This document shows, piece after piece, positions 44,857-59,200 of a stretch of DNA of 64,000 bases. The position numbers were made by a program, and so were the translations under genes. How positions within the stretch are numbered: position 1 is the stretch's first letter; every line of letters starts with the position of its first letter. The notes under the pieces were generated by a model. It was not told where the DNA came from and searched no databases. It was given only the letters and a program-made list of their open reading frames with translations. Location: NCBI RefSeq assembly GCF_040958095.1, contig NC_091160.1, forward strand, positions 36,443,736-36,507,735, given 5' to 3'. The stretch is from Procambarus clarkii. Its lineage: Eukaryota > Arthropoda > Malacostraca > Decapoda > Cambaridae.

Positions 44857-46979
44857 TAAGATAGGTTAGTCCTCCAATAGACGCACATGGCTATGAATTT
44901 GTGGTACAAAAATTATCATTTTATATTAATATGTAGAGTGCCTTTTTTGTTTTTATTATCAAAGCTTATGAAAGGACTGACACTTTAGCTCCAAATCAAT
45001 TAGTGATAAATTTCATGCAGTGGCCAGACAAAGTTGGAGGGCTGATACTGTGTGCACGACTAGGTCACTTATTGCTAACCCTTGTTTGGAGTTACCGGAA
45101 ACAATGGGAGGCTGCAATACTTTTTTTTTTTTTTTTGGTGCGGAAGAGCCCACAGGTTCCTTGGTCTAAAACCTGACATTCGGTTTTTGCAAAAATATAT
45201 TAATTTTACTAATTTCATCAACAGCTCTTGCGTTAAAATAAATATTTTTAACACGAATGCAACTAATAGAAATTTCTTCTTACAGAGGCCTGCTTTCCAA
45301 ATGTTTTGGAAACTGAACACATCTGAAAAACTAGGTTTGTCTGGAAAACCGGGTATACCTTCCCGCTCATGAAAAAATATTTGTCTGAAAATTCATCATA
45401 ATTCTGTACACTAAATAATAAGGGTACTCGCCAAGGGTCAAGGTGTTTCTCCTTATGGGGTCTTGGGATGATGTCTTAGATTAGGTTTCAGCGCCTGCAC
45501 TATTTCAGATTTGGACATATTTTTCTGCACCTTCCACACCAGCTGTCATTCATTATTACTCACAATTTACTTGTTGATTTCTTTATGGAAATGCTTGGCC
45601 TTCTGGGTTAGCCAATGTGCCACTGGAGGGTATCTTTTGTTTCATCTTATCTAACAGATGCTTGTAGTGATGCATTTTGACAAAACAATCACTTTAAACT
45701 TTATCCCTGCACACAGTTTCCTCTTCAACATTGATGTATTGCTCAACCTTTGAGAATAACAAGATATTATCTTAGACTTAAAAATCATCCAAGTGATGCC
45801 AGATGCTACTTCTAACCTTCACTTCCTCCTCAAAATACATCACACTTTCTCTTAGGTTTGCTGCAAGTTAAAGCTTAGGTGAGATATTCATGTAATTTTG
45901 GAAGCCATGATTGCAGGATGTTTAATTAAAAAAAAATATTGTGGGAGAAAAGGTCTTTGTCACACCACAAAAACAACAAACTTGTCACAGCAGTAAACTC
46001 TCAACTCATTGGCAATGCAGTTGCCTCCTGGAAATTAGGTGTGAAGAGAGAGGGAGGAAGTTTGGACTCAGAATTAACAATGGAAGTCCAGAGAGCAGGA
46101 CAGTCTCTGTATATCACTCATTTTATTGAACAGTATTGGGCAGAGGTGATATTAGCATGTTAAGTACAATATCCAGTTATGTTAGCTGGGTTATCTCATT
46201 AATAAATAAAGTTTATTTATTTTAGCAGCAATTTAATGATTACTTGCAAAATAAACCCTATATGCAAGGAAACCACAATAATGTGATATATCTGAGAAAA
46301 TCTTTGGAGCAAGATAGAGTTTGAATCCTGGGTAATCCAAGACTTAATCTATGACCACAATATGCTATTGATTATTTAACCCGGGATCCACTAGGAGCCT
46401 GAAGGCACCAAGATAGTAGCTATTTAACATTTCACAAATAACCCACAAACACTGGTGTAGGTGATGAGGTTCTCCACCATATAAATAGCATGTTCCATGG
46501 GTTAAGGTTAGTCTGGAGTTACCCAGGATACTGGATCAATCCCCATCCTATTGCAAAGATTTTCTCAACATAAATCCTATTTCCACTTTAAGACAAAGCT
46601 GAGGATGTTCCTGTAGTTAGGACTAGGATATCCCAGCAGAAAGGACCTAGGATTGTTCCAGCACATAGGTAACCCATGTGTTTAATTTTGGCTGGATTTA
46701 AGAATTGTTCTACTCTGGCTAGGCTTTTACTAGTGATTGATCAGCCAAGCTGTTGGTACTTGTAACTCAAAGGTTCACACATTGTCATTATAGCGTGAAT
46801 TGTTTAGTACCTTTAAAGGTGGAAATCTAAACATGCAGTATATTGTAATAAATTGTTGGACAAATAATCATAAAAAACCCTGCAGGATTTACTGCACTGC
46901 TCTGTGTGCAGCTCTAAAGCCCCATCTTAGCTGTTGTATCTGCCGCATTTATACTAATTGAAATTTCACACACACACAC

Positions 46980-48015
46980 GGGCGCTCCAGTGGATAAGGG
47001 AGTACCTAAGCAATAGGAAGCAGAGTTGCAGTGAGGGATGGGACTTCAGATTGGCGTGAAGTCACCAGTGAAGTCCCACAGGGCTCTGTACTCGGACCTC
47101 TCCTGTTTCTGATATACGTAAATGATCTCCCAGAGGGCATAGACTCATTCCTCTTAATGTTTGCTGATGACACCAAAATTATGAGAAGGATTAAGACAGA
47201 GGAGGACAGTTTGAGCCTTCAAGAAGACCTGGACAAGTTGCAGGAATGGTCGAACAAATGGTTGTCAGAGTTTAACCCAAGCAAATGCAATGTAATGAAG
47301 ATAGGTGTAGGGAGAAGAAGACCAGATACAAGGTATCATTTGCATGATGAAATACTTCAAGAGTCTAAGAGAAAGACCTGGGGGTTGATATCACGCCAGA
47401 TCTGTCCCCTGAAGCTCATATTAAGAGGATAACATCAGTGGCATATGCCAGGTTGGCTAACATAAGAACGGCCTTTAGAAACTTGTGTAAGGAATCTTTC
47501 AGAACTTTGTATACCACATATGTCAGACCAATCCTGGAGTATGTGGCTGCAGCATGGAGTCCATGTCTAGTCAAGCATAAGACTAAACTGGAAAAGGTTC
47601 AAAAGTTTGCCACCCGACTAGTACCTGATCTGTGGGGTACGAGCTATGAGGAGAGACTACGGGAATTTAACCTCACGTCACTGGGAGACAGAAGAGTTAG
47701 AGGGGACATGATCACCACATACAAGATTCTCAGAGGAATTGATAGGGTAGATAAATACAGGGTATTTACCACAAGGGGCACACGCACTAGGGGAACACAG
47801 GTGGAAATTGAGTGCCCAAATGAGCCATAGAGACGTTAGAAGAATTTTTTAAGTGTCAGAGTAGTAGACAAATGGAATACATTAGGAAGTCATGTGGTGG
47901 AGGCTGACTCCATACACAGCTTCAAGTGTAGATATGATAGAGTCGAGTAGGCTCGGGAACCTGTACATTGATTGACAATTGAGAGGCGAGAGACCAAGGA
48001 GCCAGAGCTCAACCC
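46980..48015 (+). mobile_element. Non-LTR retrotransposon (LINE), reverse-transcriptase C-terminal part
   Basis: Frames read LQWIREYLSNRKQ, then VPQGSVLGPLLFLIYVNDLP and LLMFADDTKI (the FADD catalytic block). After a frameshift near 47430 come YARLANIRTAFRNL and TYVRPILEYVAAAWSP. The 3' end (AGCCAGAGCTCAACCC) runs into (TTTA)n(TA)n. It is 5' truncated and frameshifted, so inactive. Related fragments occur at 8250-8520 and 9449-10320. Confidence 0.9.
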
Positions 48016-48034
48016 TTGACACACATTTATTTTA

Positions 48035-49188
<1,154 letters not shown>

Positions 49189-49191
<3 letters not shown>

Positions 49192-49575
49192 GTACCTAGT
49201 AGCCAGAACGCACTTCTCAGCCTACTATGCAAGGCCCGATTTGCCTAATAAGCCAAGTTTTCATGAATTAGTTGTTTTTCGACTACCTAACCTACCAGAC
49301 CTAACCTAACTAAACTTTTTCGGCTACCTAACCCAACCTAACCTATAAAGATAGGTTAGGTTAGGTTAGGTAGGGTTGGTTAGGTTCGGTCATATATCTA
49401 CGGTAATTTTAACTCCAATAAAAAAAAAATTGACTTCATACATAATGAAATGGGTAGCTTTATCATTTCATCAGAAAAAAATTAGAAAAAATATATTAAT
49501 TCAGTAAAACTTGGCTTATTAGGCAAATCGGGCTTTGCATAGTAGGCTGAGAAGTGCATTCTGGATACTAGGTAC

Positions 49576-49578
<3 letters not shown>
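49189..49578. repeat. TA-flanked palindromic element, copy 3
   Basis: Same family, but its interior runs in the opposite direction from copies 1 and 2 (the GTTTTTCGACTACC side comes first). Followed by (TA)n to about 49660. Confidence 0.9.
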
Positions 49579-49641
<63 letters not shown>

Positions 49642-50540
49642 TATATATATATACACACACACAGTATATTTATTTATTTATTATATATATATATTATATA
49701 TATAATTTATTTGTATTTTTGGGCAGCAGGTGTTCCTTTAAGGATATCTGATTAAATATGACTACATTGCTGATGTTGTTGTTCTTATATTGTAAGCTTT
49801 CTAGTGGGGACTCTGGCACCCTCAGTGGGTGGGGAAACCTCAGTAGAGAAGTCATCATTATCCAGTGATGTGCGGCAAGATTTGGATCAGTGTGTGGGCA
49901 GGGTAGCAAAGTCGTCACTGTATGTTTGATTACCCACATATTCCTTCCACATTTAACCCAAAATTGCACCTTATGTATTCATTCTTTATCTAAAGATGTT
50001 CAAGTGGAATGAAAAATTGTAGAAAATATATCCTTCAATAATTACAACCGGTAGTTTCTTCATGAATTTTAGTACTGTAACTTGATTGCTCTTCTTAATG
50101 CTGACACTGAAAATAGTTAGAAGCATAGAAAGCTTACACTTTAACAATGCCAGCAATGCAGTCATATTTAACCAAATACAGTATATTTATTTTATATTTA
50201 TATTTTCAAAGATAGCATAGGACAGCTTGGTCCTTATGTTTAGGCACAAAAAATGTTCCTTTTTTATTATTATTTTAAGTGTTCAAGCACCTTACACTCC
50301 TACTTTTGTTTACTGTACTGCTCTGGACCACCCACAAAAAATGTAAACATTGTCATGCCAAAAATACGATGGCTCACTTACGATGTATTACTTGGCACGG
50401 TTAAAGACAAATAACCTAAACGTGCAGTAAAAACATGGCTTAATGACAATATTGTATGGGGTACCATGTGAATGTTCAATTAAAACAAACTGGATGTATA
50501 GTAATGGTTGCCAACAGATATCAAGAAAAAATCAGCATTG

Positions 50541-50656
50541 CTAGTAATGAAACGCCTCTTTCTGGTAAGGCATCTGCGGCTCCCTGAAGCTGTCTTGTGG
50601 AGATGGCTCCTTCTCACTGAGTTGAGGTTCAAAAAACGAAGGAAGGACGAAAGCTT
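50541..50656 (-). CDS. Candidate terminal exon, unknown gene
   Basis: After the acceptor TTGTTTGCAG one frame reads AFVLPSFFEPQLSEKEPSPQ and continues to KEAFHY and TAG. It needs a preceding exon in phase 1, whereas the exon at 53452-53586 ends in phase 2, so at least one further exon would be needed between them. Another frame is also open. Confidence 0.3.
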
Positions 50657-50803
50657 CTGCAAACAATTAAATAAAGTATTTATATAATGTTTATTTGCTG
50701 TTCAAATATCCCAGTGGAAATTAGTCAATCTAGCCACTGTATAACAAACCAATTTTAATTTAATGTTTTTGTTGTAATTCCTTATTTACTGAATAACAAA
50801 TCT

Positions 50804-51450
50804 GAAAATGTTGACCAAACCACACACAAGAAATTAAAAAGACGACAACGTTTCGGCCCGTCCTGGACCATTATCAAGTCGATTGTGATGAGACGAGGGA
50901 GGCAAGGGGCAGTAAGTAGGCAAGAGAGAGGTGAGGAGATGGAAAACTTAGAGGAAGATAAGAACAAGGCAAAAGGTACAGAAGGTAAGGTGTAATAATA
51001 GGAATAAGAAAGAGATCATAAGAGAAAACAAGATGAAGAAAAAGAAAGATAAAAGGAAGGGTAGGCTTATGTTAGGTCACATTTGTTAGAAAGTTTAGAA
51101 CATTTGAGTATAATCTGAAAAAGGGAAGTCAAAAGCAACTCTTCCCTTTCTAAGATTACTGTATACTCAAATGTTTTAAACTTTCTAACAAAAGTGACCT
51201 AACTTAAGCCTTCCCTTCCTTTTATCTTTCTCTTACAATCCCTTTCTTATTCCTAGTATCACACCCTTACCTTCCATACCTTTTGCCTTGCTCTTATCTT
51301 CCTCTAAGTTTTCCATCTCCTCACCTCTCTCTTGCCTACTTACTGCCCCCTTGCCTCCCTCGTCTCATCACAATTGACTTGATAATGGTCCAGGACGGGC
51401 CGAAATGTTGTCTTTTTAATTTCTAGTGTGTGGTTTGGTCAACATTTTTC
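50804..51450. repeat. Large fold-back element (GACGACGTTTCG family), copy 4
   Basis: Two arms of about 320 bp, near-perfect reverse complements, meet at about 51127. The outer ends match the short copies at 192 and 2864. The inner arms carry an additional purine/pyrimidine-rich stretch (GGAGATGGAAAACTTAGAGG and its complement). Confidence 0.85.
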
Positions 51451-51879
51451 AGTCGCGTTATTGTGACTTCGTCTGCAAATCTAAAAATGTTTTTTAATTC
51501 AAATGAAAACCAAATTTTGTTTTAATAAGATGCTGTGCTTTTAATTATTTATACTGCACCTTGTTTTTCAGAAGCCTTGTAAAAAAATCTAACCTTTGAA
51601 TTATAATAAAAATGGGAACATTTGGTTATTAAAACTGCTGTCATTAAGAAATTTTGAGGGGGTTATTTCTGCACGCATTTACAAATATGAATTGTGACAC
51701 CTCAGCACTCATACTGAATGTGAATGGAAATAAGTACAGTAATTATGAAGTGTGCCAAGCTAGTACAATATTAACATATAGCACTACACAAGGTACAGAG
51801 GATTCAAAAGTGTAGTTATTGTTGATGTCAGTATGGAAAAAAAAAGATAAGTTTATCTATGTTGTTGGAGTCTGATTCA

Positions 51880-52255
51880 CTAAGAATTTTATCAGGCCAT
51901 TTAGTAATTACGTAAGTGTAGTTACAAGATGAGAGCTATGCTCATGGTGTCCCATCTTCCTAGTTCTTTGCAACTACTGACTGTTTTGGCCTCTACAACC
52001 CTCTCTCATTTATCTTGTTTCAATCATCTATCATTGTTTGCAAAAATGGAATTTAGAACTTTTTTGGCAGCTTTGTCTGCACAGCTGGAGTCTATGACCA
52101 TGCTCTTGAAGTTTCAGGTTTCAAGAATTTTTCTTTATCAATTTTGTTGATTCCTGTTACTATTTTGAACGTACTATAGTGATCATATTGCCTCTTTTTC
52201 TTCTATCTTCTAGCCTTGGCATATTTAATACCTCTAGCCTCTCACATTGTAAAGA
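51880..52255 (-). mobile_element. LINE 3'-end fragment
   Basis: The minus strand includes LNMPRLEDRRKRGNMITIV, matching the fragment at 3110-3425 (LNISKQEDRRKEEI). Plus-strand text such as GTCCCATCTTCCTAGTTCTT is part of this element's 3' end. Confidence 0.6.
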
Positions 52256-52475
52256 TACAGATGAGAAGCACAATCTCTGATTATCCTGAAAATCTGAACA
52301 TTCAGATATATGTATGACTTTAGCAGAACAATGCAATAAGGGGCAGGTTTCTAGTACATTAAGCGCCCACGAGTTAGCCTCATGTGGCTGATGCATAATC
52401 AGGCTAAATTCATTTCTTATTTTGGTGAGGTTAGAAAGACCGTGATGGGAATAGATCACCTTTGATTTCATAGTG
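52256..52475 (-). mobile_element. LINE terminal fragment (second family)
   Basis: The minus frame NLTKIRNEFSLIMHQPHEAN then TCPLLHCSAKVIHISECSDF has the terminal His/Cys pattern of I-like elements. It shares sequence with 35590-35830. Confidence 0.55.
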
Positions 52476-52509
52476 TCAGGGACCGGAATCCTATTAGGCT
52501 TATCGAGGT

Positions 52510-52605
52510 TCCCTTAGGCCAACTATTTACAACACGACACAACCAAGAACAGTTGACTAACTCCCAGGTACTTATTTACTGCGAGGTGAACAATGGCATC
52601 AGGTA
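52510..52605 (-). mobile_element. SINE fragment
   Basis: ACTAACTCCCAGGTACTTAT and GAGGTGAACAATGGCATCAG match the body of the common SINE. Confidence 0.6.
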
Positions 52606-52879
52606 AAAAACAAGGTACCTATATGTTTCTGTTCTGCCATGGGAATAAATTCCAGCAATCTATCATTCCAATAATTGCAGATAACAAATTATAGGGTAGC
52701 AACTAAACAAAAAATAAAAAAAGGATGAATTTGTAGTAGACAGTACAGGTCCTCTACATGACTTGGAAGATGAAATGCACAGAAAGGCAGTTAAAGAAAA
52801 AGCAAAACACGTAGTTATAATATTAATCCGGACAACATTAACTATCAAATGAAGCCGAGGACAAAAAACCAGCGTTGAA

Positions 52880-53287
52880 TGTAATGAAATGTCATTTTCT
52901 GGGTAAGTCCCGGAGGTTCCCCGGAGCTATCCATGGCTGATAGCCTAACTATTTTGCATCAGTCGATGTGGGTGAAGTACTAGGCCTACCAGGGACCACG
53001 AGCCAGAACCTGGCCCCCCCCCTCACATTGGCATGAGGAGCAATGGCCCATAGAAATGCACATGTGATTTGGAGCATTCTATATCTGCCATCTCCAAATC
53101 ACATGCGTATTTCTATGGACCATTGCTCCTTGTGCCTCTGTGAGGGGGGCCAGGTTCTGACTCGTGGTCCCCGGTAGGCCTAGAACTCCACCCCACATCG
53201 ACTGATACAAAATAGTTAGGGGTATCCATATCAGCCATGGATAGCTTCGGGGAGCCGTAGGGGTTCCCCCCAGAAAAAGAAGTAATA
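52880..53287. repeat. 408-bp inverted-repeat element
   Basis: Arms with GGGACCACGAGCCAGAACCT and its complement meet near 53085. The centre has CTCCAAATCACATG in both orientations. Related to 62423-62986 and 44485-44562. Confidence 0.85.
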
Positions 53288-53451
53288 ATTGAAATACTGG
53301 CATTCACTAAACTCCACGTTAGTACTTTAGTGGGTAACTGATGGTATTCAGTGTTCTATTAATTGTAGAATTTCCAACCTAAACATGAAACTAGTTTTAT
53401 CTATAACTTAGGATGACAAGCACACAAGTGACAATCTTGAGTTTTACTTAC

Positions 53452-53586
53452 TGTAACAAGTGAGATTTGATCTTCATAAGACTTGATTCAAAAGAAGCCC
53501 ATGTACCATATGTTGTGTCTGTTTCGAGGGTACTGCATTGGGCACTGTATTGTTCATCACAAGCTGATGCAAAAGTGCCAGAGCAG
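53452..53586 (-). CDS. Candidate internal exon, unknown gene
   Basis: Flanked by acceptor TTTTACTTAG and donor GTAAGT, with only one of three frames open: CSGTFASACDEQYSAQCSTL and then ETDTTYGTWASFESSLMKIK. It ends in phase 2. It has a coding look (balanced composition against AT-rich flanks), but I recognise no family. It lies beyond the CUL5 3' end, so it would belong to a separate gene or a very long CUL5 3' region. Confidence 0.35.
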
Positions 53587-53587
53587 C

Positions 53588-56036
53588 TAAGTAAAATCTA
53601 AATAAAGAATGTCATTCAGCTTTCAAAATAGGTATTGTCTTATCAAAACTACTTGAGGTATAATTAGTTCATTATCATCAAAAAGACTAGCATATCAAGA
53701 CTTCTGCATAAAACAAAACATGTTCAGTCACACTCCAATGAAAATAACACTTCTACTCTACCATACCATACACGATCAATCTACATCTGTGACCTCAACA
53801 AAGTGTAACTTGATACAAGATGATAATTCACAATGAGGAGACAAAACAAGGGTGTGTATGGAGACCACACAGGGACACACGATGCTGCCCCATCCTGGTT
53901 GTTCAACATGTCACATAACATACCAGTAAAAATTACTATGATTTTCATAATATTTTGCCTTTCTGGACAGGTGACATTATTATAGATTAGTAATATTTTA
54001 TCATAATAATATGTACATTATGAGTGTGCCAAGGACACATATAAGGCGATTTTCATGGTGATATGACAATGGCTACTACTTGGCTAGTTTGCATTTTTCA
54101 TCTTTGTCTTAGGAAGCTTGTCTAATCAAGGCAAACACTTAAACAATTTGGCAGAATGCAAATTTTTAAAGCATGAGAAATTTTAAAATAGGTTTAAATG
54201 CTTTGGGAAATGTTTGATGGATGGTACATCTGTACAGGTAAATTGAAATTTTTACATTAACAAAGATATCATAATTAAACTTCTTATATGTCAATTATAT
54301 ACAAGAATAACAATTAAGTCAAAATGGAACTTCTTGACAAGCATTTATCCATGTAACTATGCATTATAATTTAAATCTATTTATCAATGAAATTTTGTAA
54401 TATAAATAAAAATGCTTTTGGCATTAAAACATCAATGAATATTTTATATACTGTATATCTAACAAGAATTTGTAAAGCATGCGTGAGGCACTAGATGAAG
54501 ACCAGTGTTTACATCATAATGCTTGCCCAGGAAACACAAACACTGGCAATAAATGCAAGCTAGTAATCCACAAACCATTAATCACCATCTCGCCACTGCT
54601 ACAGCACGCTGTACCACCAGCACGTTTTTATTTTGCACTTGCTATATACACCATCTTCATTATACACAAAAATGATAAATTCATGAGAAGAATGACTTGT
54701 AACGTCTGGCATGAGACAAGATAAACCTATTAACATGGGTTCTTGAACAGTGAGGCAGGGTAGAGTGAGTCTCTCTGTCTGGAGAGTTGGTCTTAATACC
54801 TTATACGTCATGTTATTTCATACAGGTATTTAATACATTCACCATGCACTTTTTTGGCTTTCATTATAATTTAGTTTCAATAGCAATTCAGCACATTGCC
54901 TTGATAAAAAACAAAAAAAGGATACTATAAAAAGTATTATTTTGCAAATTACAAAAAAGCAACAACTAGGATCTTCACAGTAAAAACAATACAACCCAGC
55001 TCGGAAATACTACCTTTAATATTAAGATTTACTTTATTTACAGAATATATATGTATTTGTATCACAAGTTAGCCACACACTGTATTAATCTCTGAGCTAC
55101 CTGAGGACCTGCAGAATGCTGCAAGCACAAGTGAGGGCTCAATAGTCATGTGTATGCAGAGCTGGCAATCACAATGAAGTCGGCTGCCATTTTGATTGAG
55201 CTTTTGTCCCATACCTTTGCCCTGGTTCATTCACATACTTCATGAACCTCAGCCGAAGAGACTTCAAGTCATGTGAATTGTAATAATTAAATAAATATAA
55301 CAATTCAGTTAATTATTAAAAGTAGTAAGTACTAAAACTGACTGATAAACCTGCATCTCCAAGGAAAATCTCTTTTCTTCAAACAAACTGTATCTCATGA
55401 TAACACGAACTGATATTATCTCTCATATCTAACAGTTTCAAGGCTCAGTTAATCTGGCAGAATAACAAGTACTTAACTCATCTTGACTATCAGAGCATCT
55501 TAAAGTAGGACGTTTCCAAGCTTATATTTGAGTTAGATAGGTTTGGAAATCCTATACTTTTGTGTGGAAAACAGAAATAAAGTTGTTTAGCTATCTGGTC
55601 TTAGAATGCCTGAACTGGGAAATTCATGGCAATAAAACATTAACAAAATATTTTGGTAAATATTCATTGTATTCCTTTTAAATGTTGATCTGTTACTAGT
55701 CGAGCAAACGGCAGCACTCCTGAACTTGGCTCGTGTTACTGTCTCGACTGTCAGCCCATGCCTGTACAAGCCACACAATACTCACGAACCCCACGACTTG
55801 CTGCTTGCTTGATAGAAGAAACAAATATTTAACTATCTGGCCAAGAAGGATGAAGACTCTTAATAAACTATTATTTATACAGTAACAGCCACCAGACAGT
55901 AAGCAGGCAGCAGCCATTGCAACAACCACTTGGCCACAAGAGACTCGGATATATGTACAGCTGCAAGATGTGCCGGGAGGTTGCACTCGTAGACGGTTTT
56001 CCTCTGATATGGCTTCTTATTACTATTATTTTCCGG
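53588..56036. other. Region beyond the CUL5 stop codon
   Basis: Probably includes the CUL5 3' UTR (minus strand). A possible small coding-like frame at about 55160-55275 (minus, HDLKSLRLRFMKYVNEPGQ) has a donor-like AAAG/GTATGG but no clear acceptor. Confidence 0.35.
55033..55038 (-). terminator. Candidate CUL5 polyadenylation signal
   Basis: AATAAA on the minus strand about 1 kb after the CUL5 stop. Other candidates exist (for example near 54628), so the real 3' end is unresolved. Confidence 0.25.
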
Positions 56037-56231
56037 CTAAGCCATGTATATGAATATGTTGATATTATCATCATCACGTTTCATGTACTTGTGTTCAATG
56101 AGCCATTCAAGCTGCTCCTTAATTAGTTTCTTACTAGGTAGGAACATGTTTTTGAGCATCTCCACCAGCTCTGTCTGCAGCTGTGCATTAGAGATCCTCT
56201 TCCTCATTTTCAGTATCTTCACTATTGCCTC
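56037..56231 (-). CDS. CUL5: CUL5 last exon (neddylation site, winged helix)
   Basis: 65 codons including stop, opening EAIVKILKMRKRISNAQLQ. The eighth residue is the lysine aligned with the NEDD8 acceptor of cullins. The winged-helix end reads LIEHKYMKRDDDNINIFIYMA without its first residues being altered. TAG at 56037-56039. Confidence 0.98.
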   Translation of the reverse strand, partial: EAIVKILKMRKRISNAQLQTELVEMLKNMFLPSKKLIKEQLEWLIEHKYMKRDDDNINIFIYMA

Positions 56232-59200
56232 CTGTGGATCAACAAGTATATTTGTGATTGACATAACAGCACATTTATAATGTAAGCTCATTCAACTAAG
56301 GCCATTTATATACAAATTAAACACTTAATACATCATATCAGTTTTTAATACATCATATACACTTCATTTTACATTATACTATGAAAATCATCATCATCAT
56401 CACTACTCTTTTTCCACTTCATTGAGTGGAGAGGCATGAGTGCAAAAGAAGTTAAAGAACAAATAGGGAAAGAAAAATATAATTATATATCAAATAGCCC
56501 CATCCATTTGCTCTATCTTCCACAAAACATACTGCATCATCATCATGTAGACCCAGCACCATCATACTCAACTCCACATATAAAGGTGTAAAATTCTGTC
56601 TGAGATGCCATTTACAAAAATATCAAATATTTACACTATTAAATCAATTTTATCTAGCCTTATCCCTTATCACTTTTCAAATGCTGTTCACATTCAACTC
56701 TCACTTCCTTACACACTCACAGTGTCCATCCATTATCTTTGACTTTTCTCCCTTCCTTCTACCTTCAAATTTACTCAAATACATCATCCATTGTCTTTAT
56801 ATGTCCAAACCATCTCAATAAACTCTTCTCAATCTTACACTTTACACACTTTTGTACTACACATCTTTCCTTGACTCATTGTTGATTATCTTCATAACAC
56901 CACGTCTTGGATAGTCCATTTATACAGCTCTTAATTGTTTATTTTACATGTTCATGCCACACCCCTAAGTGTACAGTGATCCTTGTCAACTGTCATATCT
57001 CTCTGGGGGGCAGCAAAACTCATGCTTTAACTCATAAGTAGACAATTATCAAAAGAAGGTGCCAAACTGGAAACACTATGCAACCTTAACTCAAAACACA
57101 GGCTCTGAGCTTATATTAATTTTTTTTCTGTAAATATTGTGCCACTCTTGCACTGTCCCATCCTGCTGCACATTTAAGTTTTCCTGTGATTGTATGTTCC
57201 TCCATAAGCCAGGATTGTATTTACTATTTGTGCCTGCAGAATCAAGCTATTAGCTCTTGGACCCTGCCTTTCTAACCAATATATTTTTCCTCTATTATGG
57301 TTACTACATATATTTCTCTCAAACACACGCACACACACACACTCATCCCCAGCTGTTTAACTCCCAGGCACCTATTTACTGCTAGGTGAACTTCATTTAC
57401 TGCATCATGGTGAAAAACTCTGCCCATTTGTTTCTACCTCAGCAGGGAATCGAACCTGGGCCCTTAGGACTGTGACCCCTGAGCGTTGTCCACTCAGCTA
57501 CGAGGCCGTGTTATCATTGGAGTGAGCAGGTCCTGTGTCATAGAGGTATTGCCAACTTTTGTTGACATGAAGAAGGGATTTGTTGTGAATGGTCATTAGG
57601 ATAAGAAGAAGCAAGCTGCCAATGACTGTCACATTAGTTGTCATTGGAATTCACCCGAGTATATGTTATTCTGGCTGGATTGATATCTCTAATGGCTCTT
57701 AAGGATTTGAAATAATCCTGTAGGGTTGTCATAGTCCCTGTGGTATCTATGCCATAATTATTCCTGCCTGACTCTGCTGATCCTTAGGAGATAAAGTAGA
57801 TCACTATACCTTTCACAGCAACAAACCAGCTTTCTGAGAAAATACCTTTCCACAAGTTCGACACCTATATATTTTCCCATTACTGTATTAATGTCCCCTC
57901 AAACTTTTTTACCTTTTTGTTTCCCTTTGTAATGCAGGTGAAGATGGAGGTAACAGTACTGACCTGGGTGCGAAGTATTCTCAACTGCACGATGCCCTCG
58001 TTGTCCTCCTCTTTACTCTTCTCTGTACTAAGTTGCAGTCGCCCAATGAGGTTAACTTTCCCCCGTTTCTGAGGCTTCCCATTTTTACTATTGGAACAAG
58101 ATCACAATCAGTACATAGTACAACACTCTTCAAAATCAGCAATCACTTGGATAAACTACATAAAATAATTCAAATCATTCCTAGTTAACCATTAAGCACA
58201 AGAGAACTGACATCTTTCTTAATGAGATAAGTACAGTAAAAATTCACTCATAAAATGCCCGAGACCAAAGGTGAGTGTAGGTACAGAAGTGAAACTTGTA
58301 AAGAACGGTGTGAGACATCATTATATAAGATTGAATGGTTTAGGTACAACAGTGCCTAATATATCTTGAATAAATTTTATGTTAATGGTGATGATAAAAG
58401 CTGGAGATATACTCACATAGGGGCAAATTCCTGGTTAACCCAGAAGAGTGTGTTTTCTGTGAATTCTTTTGGTGAGGTCACCTCCCCAGACATACTGAGA
58501 ACTTGACGCTTCATTTTGGGAAATGCTACCAAAGACTGAAGGGAGGAAATATAAAAAAATAAGAATTAAATATATAAATACAATAAATATATACAAAATA
58601 AGGACCTAATTTAAGACTTTTACATAGCCCACTACACCAACAACACTTAGGTTGTCAGTCCAATATCAAACTGTCCCATGCAAAAAAATAAAATATATAA
58701 ATAAATAAATAAACTTAAATTTTCATTAAAATTTGGTTTCCACAGTTTCCTTAGCTAGTCTTGTGTTCAAATGTTATAATACTATACTGTATCAAGATCT
58801 TAGGCAGAGCCAATTATTCCTCCATGAAAGATTAGCTAAATGATTATGGAACAAATAGTGAAATAAATCATTTGAATAATAAATATTGTGTTCCAGCATT
58901 CCCTTCCCAATACTGGTCATTGTTTTATAATAAAGTGTAATATTACCAGTATTTCAATATTATCAAGATTTAACCATTATATTATCCTACTTAATTCTAA
59001 TTTTCCCGTATCTGGTTATGACTCTATAACATTTATTTTTTTTACTTTACTTTACTGGTTAATTTCTTCAACACTTCAGCAAAAATCTTTTTTTCTAATA
59101 CAACTTCAGTTGTTCATGTTTCTTTTTATATAATGTTATTTTTATTGTTTCCTTATTCAACATATACCATGTTACTAATACTGTATGAAAAGTAAAGACA

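Larger units (their letters stand above)
43137..46979. other. Intergenic DNA downstream of DDX49
   Basis: AT-rich DNA with no supported gene. Short open frames at 45082-45372 and 45939-46163 lack splice context and family resemblance. It holds the half inverted repeat at 44485 and the poly(A) run. Confidence 0.5.

Noticed and set aside
47031-47830. An active retrotransposon
   Set aside because: The reverse-transcriptase frame is 5' truncated and broken by a frameshift near 47430, so it cannot encode a full protein.
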